Shown here: positions 35,505-45,380 of the stretch, one piece after another
Position numbering within the stretch: the stretch's first letter is position 1
How the letters are laid out: every line of letters begins with the position of its first letter
NCBI RefSeq assembly: GCF_028688855.1
Contig: NZ_JAQTXI010000004.1
Location: 62,001-126,000 of the forward strand
Direction of reading: 5' to 3'
Length of the DNA: 64,000 nt
Source: Neomegalonema sp.
Lineage (GTDB): Bacteria; Pseudomonadota; Alphaproteobacteria; Rhodobacterales; Rhodobacteraceae
Notes under the pieces: generated by a model
What the model was told of the DNA's origin: nothing
What the model saw: the letters and a program-made list of their open reading frames with translations, nothing else
Databases searched by the model: none
Program-made: the position numbers and the translations under genes

Positions 35505-36167
35505 ATGTTGAAGAAACACAGGACCTTCGCGGTCATCGGCCTTGGCGCCTTCGGCAGCACGGTCGCCGGAGAACTGGCGAAATCGGGCCGTCAGGTGATC
35601 GGGGTGGATCTGGACGAAAGGCGCGTCGCGCAGATGGCCTCGGCGCTGCATTCGGCGGTGATCCTCGATTCCACCGACGAAGTCGCCCTGCGCGAGGCCG
35701 CCATAGATCAATACGACGCCGCCCTGATCGCCATCGGCCGCGACATTCAGGCCAGCATCCTCACCACGATGAACCTGCGGATGCTGGGGATCGGCGTCAT
35801 CTGGGTGAAGGCGGCGAACAAGACCCATCACCGGATTCTCGTCAAGCTGGGGGCCGACCGCGTGATCCTGCCCGAACAGGAGATGGGGCGGCACATCGCG
35901 CAGATGCTGAACAATCCCATCGTTCAGGATTACGTCAGCCTCGGCAACGGCTACAGCGTCGTCAGCGTGGATGTTCCGGAGGGCCTGAAGGGGCGTTCCC
36001 TGGGGTCTCTGGGAATCGGCTCGACCCATGACCTGAAGATGCTCGGGCTGATGCGCGGCGCGGAGTTCCGCAGCTGCGACCGTCCGGACCTGACCCTCGA
36101 AAGGGCGGACAAGCTGATTCTCCTCGGCAAGCGGCCGGATCTGCGCCGCTTCGGCGACGCCTTGTGA
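35505..36167 (+). CDS. trkA: Potassium uptake regulatory subunit TrkA/KtrA
   Basis: The 220-residue protein is a cytoplasmic RCK gating ring subunit. It has a Rossmann NAD(H)/ATP-binding TrkA-N domain (GLGAFGSTVAGELAKSG near residue 12, acidic end VDLDE). The RCK-C domain follows (SLGSLGIGSTHDLKML). The single RCK unit of this length is KtrA-like rather than the double-length E. coli TrkA. It binds nucleotide and opens the membrane subunit encoded next door. Its TGA overlaps a GTG in the following gene, but the next gene's better start is 11 bases after it. Confidence 0.93.
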   Translation: MLKKHRTFAVIGLGAFGSTVAGELAKSGRQVIGVDLDERRVAQMASALHSAVILDSTDEVALREAAIDQYDAALIAIGRDIQASILTTMNLRMLGIGVIWVKAANKTHHRILVKLGADRVILPEQEMGRHIAQMLNNPIVQDYVSLGNGYSVVSVDVPEGLKGRSLGSLGIGSTHDLKMLGLMRGAEFRSCDRPDLTLERADKLILLGKRPDLRRFGDAL

Positions 36168-36178
36168 GGAGAGCCGTC

Positions 36179-37522
36179 ATGTCCGCGCATCTCGGATTTC
36201 TGGCGCGTCGTCTGGCGCGTCTGCCTCCGCCCATGGCTCTGGCCTCGCTCTACGCGGCGCTGATCCTGATCGGCGCCCTGACGCTGATGCTTCCCTTTTC
36301 GCGGAAGGTCTCCATCACCTGGTCGGACGCCTTCTTCACCTCGACCTCCGCCGTGACGGTGACCGGCCTTTCCGTGCTGGACGTGCACGCGGACTTCACC
36401 TTCTTCGGACAGCTCGCGCTCGCGACGCTGATGCAGCTCGGCGGCACGGGGCTGATGGTCTTCGCGGTGATGATCCTCGGCTCCCTGGGGCTTCCGGTCG
36501 GGATCACGGGACAGATCTATCTGCGCGAAGACCTCAACCAGAGCTCGCTCGGGCAATTGCGGACCCTGGCCCGGACGATCCTCAAGGTGGCGCTGGTCTG
36601 CGAGGCTCTGGGAGCCGCGGTTCTGGCTGTGACCTTCGTGCCGGATCTGGGCCTGATCCGGGGCCTCTGGGCGGCGGTCTTCCATGCGGTTTCGGCCTTC
36701 AACAACGCCGGATTCTCGAATCTGCCGCAGGGGCTCGCGCCTTACGTCGGGAATGCGGGGATGAATCTGGCCATTCCCGCGCTGGTGCTCCTCGGGGGGA
36801 CGGGCTACGTCGTGCTGCAGGACGTGGCGCGTCAGAGGAACTGGCGCGCCTGGTCGCTGCATACGAAGATCATGCTGGCCGGCACGGCGATCCTGCTGCC
36901 CTGGTCGGTCGCGATGTTCGCGCTGCTGGAATGGACCAATCCCCTGACGCTCGGCGCGCTGGACGGCCTGACGGACCGCCTCTTCGCGAGCTGGTTCCAG
37001 GGCGTCGCCACGCGCACGGCGGGATTCAACACGGTGGACGTCGCCGGGATGCACGACAGCACCTCGCTGATGCTGATCTCGCTGATGCTGATCGGCGGCG
37101 GCCCCGCCTCGACGGCGGGCGGCCTGAAGGTGACGACCATGGTGGTGATGGTCATCGCGACGGTGGCCTTCTTCCGGCGACGCTCGCAGCTCAGCGCCTT
37201 CGGGCGAGGGATAGAGCTGGAGCAGGTGCTGAAGGTCATGGCCCTGACGGCGATTTCTCTGGTTCTGGTGTTTCTGGGGGTGTTCCTGCTGGCGTTGTCC
37301 CATGACGGGCATTTCCTCGACATCAGCTTCGAGGTGGCGAGCGCCTTCGGGACGGCGGGCCTCTCGCGGGGCTATACGGGGGAGTTGTCGGGCTTCGGAC
37401 GGGCGGTGATCATGGCGATCATGTTTCTGGGCAAGGTCGGCCCCCTGACGCTCGGATTCTTCCTGGCGACGCAGGTTCCGCCACGCCTGCGCTATCCGGC
37501 CGGGAAGATCCATCTCGGATGA
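36179..37522 (+). CDS. trkH: Potassium transporter membrane subunit TrkH/KtrB
   Basis: A 447-residue membrane protein with four pore-loop repeats. Selectivity-filter segments are STSAVTVTGLS, AFNNAGFSN, VATRTAGFNT and ASAFGTAGLS, one per repeat. This fits a superfamily-of-K-transporters channel for K+ (or Na+/K+) uptake. The intramembrane ISLMLIGGGPASTAGG and the length (about 445) favour KtrB. ATG 36179 has GAGGAG seven bases upstream, better than the GTG at 36164. It forms a pair with the preceding RCK gene. Confidence 0.93.
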   Translation: MSAHLGFLARRLARLPPPMALASLYAALILIGALTLMLPFSRKVSITWSDAFFTSTSAVTVTGLSVLDVHADFTFFGQLALATLMQLGGTGLMVFAVMILGSLGLPVGITGQIYLREDLNQSSLGQLRTLARTILKVALVCEALGAAVLAVTFVPDLGLIRGLWAAVFHAVSAFNNAGFSNLPQGLAPYVGNAGMNLAIPALVLLGGTGYVVLQDVARQRNWRAWSLHTKIMLAGTAILLPWSVAMFALLEWTNPLTLGALDGLTDRLFASWFQGVATRTAGFNTVDVAGMHDSTSLMLISLMLIGGGPASTAGGLKVTTMVVMVIATVAFFRRRSQLSAFGRGIELEQVLKVMALTAISLVLVFLGVFLLALSHDGHFLDISFEVASAFGTAGLSRGYTGELSGFGRAVIMAIMFLGKVGPLTLGFFLATQVPPRLRYPAGKIHLG

Positions 37523-37613
37523 CGGCGCCCCGAAAGGACAGGCCTCCTCCGGCTTGCGCAGAGGCGGGCGGCGTGGTTATGTCCTGTGCGGTTTGCGGAG
37601 GACATGAGCCTTG

Positions 37614-40070
37614 ATGGATGAAAAATTCCTCTTCGCCGTGGGGCAGGCGACGAAAGAGATCAACGGCAATCTCTTCTCGACCCTGATTCCCATCGCCAGA
37701 CGCGACGGAGATCCCGTCGTCGATCCCCGCGTGGAGTTCCCCAATCGCGGGCGCGTCTGGTGGATGGTCCGGGGCGCGAACACCGTGGGCTATGCTCCGC
37801 CGGGCTGCCTCGTGCTGGCGGGCGTCGAGGAATCGGTGATGCGCACCGCCGATCCCGACAAGGATCACTGGCAGGCGTTGCAGCCGACCCTGCCCCGCCT
37901 GACGGACTTCATCGAAATCCTGACTCCGCCGGACCCGCCCTCAGACCCCGCCGAGCTGCTCGACGGCTTCAGCATGATCTGCGACCACGAGCCGACGCGC
38001 TTCGTTCTGGTCCGGCTCGGCTCCAGCCTTTACGGCCCGCTCAAGATCATCCTGTCGGGGCCCGAGAACGACCGCGAGCTGCAGCCCGAGATCGGCTTCA
38101 GCAAACCCGCCGCGCCGCATCGCGTCCATCGTTTCGACATGCCCTCCTCCGGAGAGCGGCCGGGCCATATCCGGGCGCAGGTCCACGTCTGGCCTTCGGA
38201 CCGGATGCTGGGCGAGAACCAGGGCCATCTGGTCCATTATGAGGCCATGACCGGCGCGCTCTTCGAGGAGCTGCGCAACGAGGCCGAGGAAGTCGACCTG
38301 GTGGGCGTCCAGGAGGCGCTGCGCCAGCTGTCCGGCGCGTATCAGTCGCGCAAGCAGCGTCAGGACTTCATCAACCGCTTCACCCCTCTCGTCGAGCAGG
38401 CCGAAGTCTCTCCGGCGGTCATGGACCGGGCCCGGAAGATTCTCGCAAGCCAGACGAACCATCTCGACGCCCTGAACGAATTCTTCGACGGCGTCCTCTC
38501 GGACGAAGCCTTCAAGCCCCGCATCGAGGCGGCCATCGACGCCCGCGTCGAAGCGCGCGTGACCGAACTGGCGGCGCAGATCGACGCCCGCGCTCAGGAG
38601 CGCGTCCGGGAGCTCACCCAGAAGCGGAGCGATCTCGAAACGCGGATTCAGGAGGAGGAGGAGCGCTTCCTCCGCGAAGCGGCGCGCCGCAGGCAGGAGC
38701 TGGAGCTGGATCTGGAGGCGAAGCGGCGCGAAGCCCGGGAGGAGACGGAGCGCCGGATCAACGAGCTCGAGGAGTTCGAGCAGATCGCCGCCCTCGGCCT
38801 GCAGGAGGCGACGGATCGCCTCTCCACGGAGCGCTCGGCCCTTCTGGGCGATTATCTCGCGATCGAGCCGCTGTTGCGGCGGCTGACCCGCGCCGAGGCC
38901 GCTCCGGCGGTCGAGGCCGCCGCGCCCGCGCCCGCGGCCTCTCCGGGTCTGGCCCTGCCCGCCGTCGCGCCGCGCGCGCCGCGCCCCCCCGCCTCCGAAG
39001 AAGACTTCTTCCAGCGCTTCTCGACGCATGTGGACGCCTGCGGATTCCGATTCGACAGGGAAGATCTTCTGGCCTTCCACCTCGCCGCCAAGCAGCGCGG
39101 CCTCGTCATCCTCGGCGGCATGTCGGGCACGGGCAAATCCTCGCTGCCTCTGCTCTACGCCGAAGCGCTCGCCGGAGAGGAGAGAGAGCCCGCCTTCCTC
39201 AGCGTGGATGTGAATCCCTCCTGGACCAGCCCCTCCGACCTCTTCGGCTATGTGGACGCGCTGGAGCGGCGGTTCATGCCCGCTCCCTCGGGCTTCTCTC
39301 GCCGGGCGATCCTCGCGGCCCACGAGCACCGCCACAACGGCCCCGAAGCGACGCTGCACGGCGTCTGCTTCGACGAAATGAACCTCGCTCAGCCGGAGCA
39401 TTACATGGCTGACGTGATCCAGGCCGTCTCGCGCTCTCCGGGCCAGCAGGCCGTCAGCCTGTTCGACCCGCAGGCCGTGCGCCCGGACGATCCCTTCCAG
39501 CCCCATGCGCGCCTCGAACTGGCGCCCAATCTCCTGCTGTTCGGCACGGTCAATTTCGATGAAACCACGCGGCCGCTGTCGCTCCGGCTTCTGGACCGCT
39601 GCAGCCTGATCGAATTCCGCCCCTCGGGAACCCTGCCCTCCCTGACCGTGCGGGCCGCCACAGGGCGCGTCCGGGCGAAGGGGGAGACGCTCCGCCTCGC
39701 CGATCTCCAGCACTGGACGCGCCTCGGCGGCGCGCCGCCGCGCGTGGTGGCGGTTCTGGACGCGATCCAGCCCGAATTGCGGCGTCTGGGCTGCGCGATC
39801 GCGCCGCGGCGTCAGAGCGCCATCCTCGACGCCGTGGCGAACGCCCCTCCGGAGCTCTGCGACCTCGAGCGCGCCATCGACATGCAGCTTCTTCAGCGCG
39901 CCCTCCCCCAGATCCGGAACCTCTATCGGCCCGGCGCGATGGAGGCTCTGAAGCGGCTGTCCGGAACCCTCGAACGTCTGTGCCAGGTTCCGCGCACGCT
40001 TGAAGCCCTGGCGGAGATCGAACGCCAGGAGCTGGACATGAGCGAAAGCTTCGCGTTGTCCGAAGAATGA
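37614..40070 (+). CDS. McrB-family AAA+ NTPase with N-terminal domain and long coiled coil
   Basis: An 818-residue protein whose C-terminal half is an McrB-like AAA+ domain. It has Walker A GMSGTGKSS (about 500-508), Walker B VCFDEMNLAQ (about 583) and the family's GTP-linked signature in GTVNFDETTRP (about 643), with an SLRLLDRC arginine segment. Ahead of it is an unassigned domain (about 1-290) and a predicted coiled coil (about 310-412, dense in E, R, Q and L). An Ala/Pro linker follows. It is most likely the NTPase of a type IV restriction-like defence system. ATG 37614 is the better start, with GGAGG about 12 bases before it. Its stop overlaps the nuclease gene by four bases. Confidence 0.85.
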   Translation: MDEKFLFAVGQATKEINGNLFSTLIPIARRDGDPVVDPRVEFPNRGRVWWMVRGANTVGYAPPGCLVLAGVEESVMRTADPDKDHWQALQPTLPRLTDFIEILTPPDPPSDPAELLDGFSMICDHEPTRFVLVRLGSSLYGPLKIILSGPENDRELQPEIGFSKPAAPHRVHRFDMPSSGERPGHIRAQVHVWPSDRMLGENQGHLVHYEAMTGALFEELRNEAEEVDLVGVQEALRQLSGAYQSRKQRQDFINRFTPLVEQAEVSPAVMDRARKILASQTNHLDALNEFFDGVLSDEAFKPRIEAAIDARVEARVTELAAQIDARAQERVRELTQKRSDLETRIQEEEERFLREAARRRQELELDLEAKRREAREETERRINELEEFEQIAALGLQEATDRLSTERSALLGDYLAIEPLLRRLTRAEAAPAVEAAAPAPAASPGLALPAVAPRAPRPPASEEDFFQRFSTHVDACGFRFDREDLLAFHLAAKQRGLVILGGMSGTGKSSLPLLYAEALAGEEREPAFLSVDVNPSWTSPSDLFGYVDALERRFMPAPSGFSRRAILAAHEHRHNGPEATLHGVCFDEMNLAQPEHYMADVIQAVSRSPGQQAVSLFDPQAVRPDDPFQPHARLELAPNLLLFGTVNFDETTRPLSLRLLDRCSLIEFRPSGTLPSLTVRAATGRVRAKGETLRLADLQHWTRLGGAPPRVVAVLDAIQPELRRLGCAIAPRRQSAILDAVANAPPELCDLERAIDMQLLQRALPQIRNLYRPGAMEALKRLSGTLERLCQVPRTLEALAEIERQELDMSESFALSEE

Positions 40071-41905
40071 GCGCGTTCATCATCTTCCAGGGCCCCGAGT
40101 CCCTGCTGGAGGTGGATCTTCCGGGGCAGGAGAGGCTGGTTTCGCTGCGCCTCAAGGAGACCCAGCGCATCGGCTTCGCGGTTCAGGATCCCGAGCCGGG
40201 GATGGAGGTCGGCGTCTGGATCGGAGACCGCGGCCTGGGCGATCTCGCCCCCGGCGAAGACGCCCGCCCTCACAGGCTGCGGCGCTCCATAGAATGGGCG
40301 GAGAGCTCCTGGCTCGACGGCGCGAACGGCGTCACGCCGATCACCCTGCGCCGCCTCGAAGACAAGGCGGTCCTCGCGCGCGTCAATGCGCTTGTGGAGC
40401 CGAGCAAGCTTTCGCAGCAGGCCTATGACGGCATGTTCGACGCGATGACGCGCATCAGCATCGAGCTTCTGCTGGACCTGACCTCGAAATCCCGTCTGGG
40501 CCTCGCGGGCCGAAGGGAGAACCCCGGAGAGAGAAAGCGCGGCGCCGTCTCCGCGCGAGTCGAGGCGAACCGGATCCGCGTCTTCTGGCGCGGGTTCGCG
40601 CCTCTTCTGGCCCAGCTCCTCGCGGAGCCGGTCAGAGGGACGAGGATCGATCTCGCGGTCCGGCGCCTGAGGCCGGGCGAAGGCGTCGACGCCCGCGTGC
40701 TGCGGCGGCTCTGCGCCGGGGGCAGGCCGGCGCGGCAGGCGCTCCAGGCGGGGGCGCCGATGGAGCTGCCCACCCCAAGCCCCACCATGGACACCCGGGA
40801 GCATCAGGCCGTCGTCGGGTTCCTCGACCTGCTGCGCCGCCGGACGATGCGAAGCCGGGCCACCACCAAGACGGAGATCGACATGCTGCGCGACGCCGTC
40901 GCGCTCTACGCGGGCCGGGACCTGCATCTGCACGATTTCGTCCTCAGGCGCGAATCTCCCAGGATCGACAGGCTCCAGACCATTCTGGACCAGATGGACG
41001 CCCTCTCCGGCGAAATCATGCGCATCATGCGGGAGTTCGGCGGAGAGCCCCGCCGCCCAGGACGGGAGATCCTTCTTCTGGAGGCGCTCGACACGCCTCT
41101 CTTCCGCAGCCATCCCGTCTATTCCCGCGTCGCCCTGCTGATGCGCTCCTTCCTGGAGCAGACGGCCATCGTGGTCGAACAGGGCGGCGCCGAGCGCGCC
41201 AAGCCGATCGAGACGATGTACGAACAATGGGTGTTCTTCCAGATCGTCGCGGCGCTGCGGGCGATCGGCCTTGTCTGCGTCTCGCACCGGTCCCTGTTCG
41301 AGCCGATCGCGCGCAACCGGTATTCCGTCGATCTCGACCGCAACGCCTCCGTGATCTTCGAGGCTGCGGACGGCCGCCGGGCCTCCGTGCGCTACGAGCC
41401 GACCATCCTGCCGCGCGCTGCGGCCCAGGGGGTGGACACCCTCTTTCGCGGCGACTCCCATACGCCCTGGACGCCGGACGTCGTGCTGGAGATCTTCGAG
41501 GCGAAGTCCGGCCCCCGCGACTACAAGCTCAGCTACGCCGTCGTGATCGACGCGAAATACACGCATGACAAGAACAAGGATCGGCAAACCAGAAACCTGG
41601 AAAGATATCTCGAGAAGACCGAACGATATTCGAGCATCCGGGATGTGGCTTCCGGCCTTCAGATCGTGCGTCAGATCTGGATCGCGGCCCCGGTCGAGTC
41701 CATGGTCTCGCCGCGGGACGAGACCATCATGTGGTCGGCGGACGGCGAGGTCGACGCGCATCCGACCGACCAGATCTCCGGGTGGATCGGCGTCGATCCG
41801 GCCACGCCGGAGGAGACGGCCGCAACGATGAAAAGCTTCCTCCGCGGCGTCCTCAACCATGCCCGCGACTATGCGCGCTCCGTCGAGGCGGATCGGCCCT
41901 CATGA
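40067..41905 (+). CDS. McrC-like DUF2357/PD-(D/E)XK nuclease
   Basis: The 612-residue protein looks like the McrC-type partner. An N-terminal and central DUF2357-like region is followed by a PD-(D/E)XK nuclease domain. Its motif is TPDVVLE (about 468) then VVIDAKYTH (about 491), with basic QTRNLERYLEKTERY behind it. Metal-ligand Asp and Glu and the catalytic Lys are therefore present. In McrBC systems such a subunit binds the NTPase ring and cuts modified DNA, or RNA in some relatives. The specificity here is unknown. It starts within the stop of the NTPase gene, so translation of the two is coupled. Confidence 0.82.
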   Translation: MSAFIIFQGPESLLEVDLPGQERLVSLRLKETQRIGFAVQDPEPGMEVGVWIGDRGLGDLAPGEDARPHRLRRSIEWAESSWLDGANGVTPITLRRLEDKAVLARVNALVEPSKLSQQAYDGMFDAMTRISIELLLDLTSKSRLGLAGRRENPGERKRGAVSARVEANRIRVFWRGFAPLLAQLLAEPVRGTRIDLAVRRLRPGEGVDARVLRRLCAGGRPARQALQAGAPMELPTPSPTMDTREHQAVVGFLDLLRRRTMRSRATTKTEIDMLRDAVALYAGRDLHLHDFVLRRESPRIDRLQTILDQMDALSGEIMRIMREFGGEPRRPGREILLLEALDTPLFRSHPVYSRVALLMRSFLEQTAIVVEQGGAERAKPIETMYEQWVFFQIVAALRAIGLVCVSHRSLFEPIARNRYSVDLDRNASVIFEAADGRRASVRYEPTILPRAAAQGVDTLFRGDSHTPWTPDVVLEIFEAKSGPRDYKLSYAVVIDAKYTHDKNKDRQTRNLERYLEKTERYSSIRDVASGLQIVRQIWIAAPVESMVSPRDETIMWSADGEVDAHPTDQISGWIGVDPATPEETAATMKSFLRGVLNHARDYARSVEADRPS

Positions 41906-42067
41906 CCTCATGACGGCGCCGCCCTCCGGGCCGGAGATCCTTATTCGGAATCCGCGCCGCGCCGGGCGGCGATCCCGATTGACGAAACCGCGATTCAGGT
42001 GAAAACCGGAGGTCCGGCCGGACGCGCGCGCCGCGCCGCCCGTCGTCTGCATCAGGAGCCCAGGACC

Positions 42068-43600
42068 ATGACGTCTCCCCTCGCCCCTCGCCGCCTGTCG
42101 GTTTCCCGCCGCGCCCTTCTGGGCGGCATGGCCGGTTCGGTCCTGCTGCGCGTCGGGCTTTCCTCCGCCCAGGCCCAGAGCGCCGATCCCGCCGCCGATC
42201 CCGATGCGGTGATCCGCATCGGCTCGCTCTACGAACCCCAGAACCTCGATAACGCCGCCGGAGCAGGACAGGGCGTCAGCGAGGCCTTCAACGACAACGT
42301 CTATGAAGGGCTCTTCCGCCTGACCGACGCGGGAAGCGTCGAGCCGGTCCTCGCCGAAAGCCACGAGGTTTCCGAAGACGGCCTGACGCATCTCTTCACG
42401 CTGCGGCCCGGGGTGCGCTTCCACTCGGGCGGCGCGCTGACTTCGGCGGATGTGAAGCATTCCATCGAGCGCGTCACGGCGGAGGCCTCGCGCAGTTCGC
42501 GCAAGCGCAGCCTCTCGACCATCGCCGCCATTGAGACCCCCGACGAGCTGACGGTGAAGATCACGCTGTCGCGCCGGTCGATCTCGCTGCCCTACAACCT
42601 CTCCTATGTCTGGATCGTCAACCATGAGGCGAAGGACCTGACATCGACCGCCGACGGCACCGGCCCCTACCGGCTGGCCGACTGGCGGCGCGGCTCGGCT
42701 CTGGCGCTGGACCTCTTCGCGGATTACTGGGGCGAGCGCCCGGCCAACGGCGGAGCGGTCTTCCATTACTTCACCGAGGCCGCCGCGCTCGACAACGCGC
42801 TGCTGACCGACGCCGTGGACCTCGTCTCCTCGGTCCAGAGCCCCGACGCCCTGGCGCAGTTCGAGGGGGATCCGCGCTTCACCATCGCCGAGGGCCTGTC
42901 CACCACCAAGCAGCTTCTCGCCTGGAACGACCGCATCGCGCCCTTCGACGACGTGCGGGTGCGCTCCGCTCTGGCGAAGGCGGTGGACAAGGACCGGCTG
43001 CGTCAGGCGATCTGGGGAGATCGCGGGATCGTGCTGGGCTCCTTCACGCCCCCGACCGATCCCTGGTTCGTCGACCTCACGGCAGTCAACGCCCATGATC
43101 CGGAGGGCGCGCGGGCGCTGCTCGCCGAGGCGGGCCACGCCGAGGGCCTGCGCTTCACCATCGACACGCCCAATTACGATCCGCATCCGATCACGGCGGA
43201 GTTCCTCAAGGCCGAATACGCCAAGGTCGGCGTCACGGTGGACATCAATCTGATCACCGCCAATGAATGGTATACGAAGATCTATCAGCAGAAGAACTTC
43301 CAGGCGACGCTTCAGGAGCACGTCAACCACCGCGACATCGTGTTCTACGGCGATCCCGATTTCTACTGGGGCTATGACGATCCCGAGGTGATCCGTCTGA
43401 TCGCCGACGCCGAGGCCAGCGCGACCGAAGAGGAGCAGACCGAAAAGCTCCGTCAGGCCAACATCCTCATCGCCGAGGGCGCCGCGACCAACTGGTTCTA
43501 TCTCAATCCGCAGATCGTGGTCTCGAAGGTCGGGGTCTCGGGCTATCCGGTGAACGGCCTCAACGCGCAGTTCTTCCTGCGCGGCGTCGCCAAAGCCTGA
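42068..43600 (+). CDS. Dipeptide/oligopeptide-type ABC substrate-binding protein
   Basis: A 510-residue periplasmic solute-binding protein of family 5 (DppA/OppA type). The N-terminus LSVSRRALLGGMAGSVLL has a twin-arginine-like SRRALLGG. The mature part has FTLRPGVRFHSGGALTSADVKHSIER, DDVRVRSALAKAVDKDRLR and NWFYLNPQIVV, typical of the family. The ligand could be a peptide, glutathione, nickel chelate or opine. The family is too broad to choose. ATG 42068 is preceded by CAGGA. It opens a five-gene importer operon followed by a DUF1684 gene. Confidence 0.9.
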   Translation: MTSPLAPRRLSVSRRALLGGMAGSVLLRVGLSSAQAQSADPAADPDAVIRIGSLYEPQNLDNAAGAGQGVSEAFNDNVYEGLFRLTDAGSVEPVLAESHEVSEDGLTHLFTLRPGVRFHSGGALTSADVKHSIERVTAEASRSSRKRSLSTIAAIETPDELTVKITLSRRSISLPYNLSYVWIVNHEAKDLTSTADGTGPYRLADWRRGSALALDLFADYWGERPANGGAVFHYFTEAAALDNALLTDAVDLVSSVQSPDALAQFEGDPRFTIAEGLSTTKQLLAWNDRIAPFDDVRVRSALAKAVDKDRLRQAIWGDRGIVLGSFTPPTDPWFVDLTAVNAHDPEGARALLAEAGHAEGLRFTIDTPNYDPHPITAEFLKAEYAKVGVTVDINLITANEWYTKIYQQKNFQATLQEHVNHRDIVFYGDPDFYWGYDDPEVIRLIADAEASATEEEQTEKLRQANILIAEGAATNWFYLNPQIVVSKVGVSGYPVNGLNAQFFLRGVAKA

Positions 43601-43605
43601 TCCCG

Positions 43606-44571
43606 ATGACGCGCTATCTCCTGCGCCGGAGCTTCGTGCTGGCCCTGTCGCTGATCGCGGCGGGGCTGGCGCTTTTCGTGCTGCTGCGGCTGCTGCCCGG
43701 AGATCCGGCGGCGGCGCTTCTGGGCGTGGGCGCGACCGAAGCCCAGATTGCGGCCGCGCGGGCGCAGATCGGCTCCGATCTGCCGATTCCGGCGCAATTC
43801 GCGCGCTTCATGACGGATCTCGCGCGGTTCGACCTCGGCGAATCCTTCGTGACCCAGGCGCCGGTGCTGCCCGAGATCGGCAGGCGGCTTCAGGTGACGC
43901 TCCCGCTGACCTTAGCGGCCTTTCTCCTGGCGATCCTGGTCGCCACGCCTCTGGGGATTCTCGCGGCGCTTTGGGCGGGAGACTGGCGCGGGACCCTGCT
44001 GTCGGGATTCTCGCAACTGGGGCTTGCGGTGCCGGTCTTCTGGATCGGCATCCTGCTGGTCTGGGTTCTGGCGGTGAATCTGCGGCTTCTGCCCGCGAGC
44101 GGCTTTCCCATGCGCGGCTGGGAGGATCCCGCCGGATCCTTCCGCGCGCTGATCCTGCCGGTTCTGACCATCGCCCTCGTGATGAGCGCCTCGCTCATGC
44201 GCTATGTGCGCTCGGCGGCGCTGGACGTCCTCGGCTCGGATTATCTGCGCAACGCCCGCGCCCTCGGCGCGAGCCTGCCCGAGGCCATCCGCCGCCATGC
44301 GCTCCGCAATGGAGCCCTCCCGGTGATCTCGGTGCTGGGGATCGAACTCGCCACGACCCTTCTGGGCGCGGTGGTGGTGGAGCGGGTCTTCGCCTTGCCG
44401 GGGCTCGGCTCGATGCTGCTTCTGGCGATCCAGCAGCGCGACTATCCTTCGGTGCAGGGGGTGCTTCTGGTCTCGACGCTGATGGTGCTGCTGATCGGCT
44501 TCGCCGCCGACGTGCTGCAACGCCTGATCGACCCCCGCCTGCGCGAGCGCGGAAGGAGGCCCGGAGAATGA
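43606..44571 (+). CDS. Dipeptide-type ABC permease (DppB-like)
   Basis: A 321-residue inner-membrane protein with six hydrophobic segments and a DppB/OppB core. The N-terminal RLLPGDPAAALLG and the cytoplasmic EAA loop YLRNARALGASLPEAIRRH contact the ATPases. The last helices carry RDYPSVQGVLLVSTLMVLL. It starts 6 bases after the binding-protein gene and its stop overlaps the second permease by four bases. The two permeases form the channel together. Confidence 0.93.
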   Translation: MTRYLLRRSFVLALSLIAAGLALFVLLRLLPGDPAAALLGVGATEAQIAAARAQIGSDLPIPAQFARFMTDLARFDLGESFVTQAPVLPEIGRRLQVTLPLTLAAFLLAILVATPLGILAALWAGDWRGTLLSGFSQLGLAVPVFWIGILLVWVLAVNLRLLPASGFPMRGWEDPAGSFRALILPVLTIALVMSASLMRYVRSAALDVLGSDYLRNARALGASLPEAIRRHALRNGALPVISVLGIELATTLLGAVVVERVFALPGLGSMLLLAIQQRDYPSVQGVLLVSTLMVLLIGFAADVLQRLIDPRLRERGRRPGE

Positions 44572-45380
44572 AGCGGCTGACGCTCCGGCTCGGGCTTTTG
44601 CTGGTGGGATTCAATCTGGCGGTGGGGCTGCTGACCTTCTTCTGGACGCCCCATGACCCCGGCGCCATGATCGGCGGCAGGCTCTCGCCGCCCTCATGGA
44701 CGCATTGGGCCGGAACCGACCGGCTCGGGCGCGACTTCCTCAGCCAGGTGATGGTCGGCGCCCGGATCGCGCTGCTCGTGGGCGCGGGGGCGACGCTGCT
44801 GGGCGGCGCGGTCGGGATTTCTCTCGGCGTGCTGGCGGCCTACGCCCGGCGCGGGCTGGACGACGCCTTCGCGGCGGCGCTGGACATCCTCATCGCCTTC
44901 CCCACCCTGCTTCTGGCGATGCTCGTCGTGGCGGCCAGCGAGACGGCCAGCCTCGGAACCGCGATCCTCGCCATTGGTCTGGCCATGTCGGCGATCATCG
45001 CGCGGCTGGCGCGGATTCTGACCAAACGGGTTCTCGCGCAGGATTACGTCACGGCCGCGCGCTGCTCGGGGCTCTCCTGGGCGCGTCTGACGCGGACTCA
45101 TGTGCTGCCCAACATCCTGCCGACTCTGGCGGTGGCTCTGGCGGCGCAATTCGGCCTCGCGGTGATCGCCGAGGCTTCGCTGTCCTATCTCGGGCTGGGG
45201 GCGCCGCCGCCCAACGCCTCCTGGGGGACTCTGCTGCAACAGGCGCAATCCACGGTCCATCGGGCGCCCATCGGGGTGATCCTGCCCGGACTCGCCCTGG
45301 TGAGCCTCGTTCTGGGGATCAACTTCCTCGCCGACGGGCTGCGCGATCTGCTCGACCCCGAACGGGAGGGCGCGGAATGA
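44568..45380 (+). CDS. Dipeptide-type ABC permease (DppC-like)
   Basis: A 270-residue permease of the DppC/OppC type. The conserved HWAGTDRLGRDFLSQVMVGARIAL segment follows the first helix, and the EAA loop DYVTAARCSGLSWARLTRTHVLPN lies in the cytoplasm. GLGAPPPNASWGTLL is the usual periplasmic stretch before the last helices. Overlaps of four bases at both ends show tight coupling to its partners. It is the second channel subunit. Confidence 0.93.
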   Translation: MKRLTLRLGLLLVGFNLAVGLLTFFWTPHDPGAMIGGRLSPPSWTHWAGTDRLGRDFLSQVMVGARIALLVGAGATLLGGAVGISLGVLAAYARRGLDDAFAAALDILIAFPTLLLAMLVVAASETASLGTAILAIGLAMSAIIARLARILTKRVLAQDYVTAARCSGLSWARLTRTHVLPNILPTLAVALAAQFGLAVIAEASLSYLGLGAPPPNASWGTLLQQAQSTVHRAPIGVILPGLALVSLVLGINFLADGLRDLLDPEREGAE

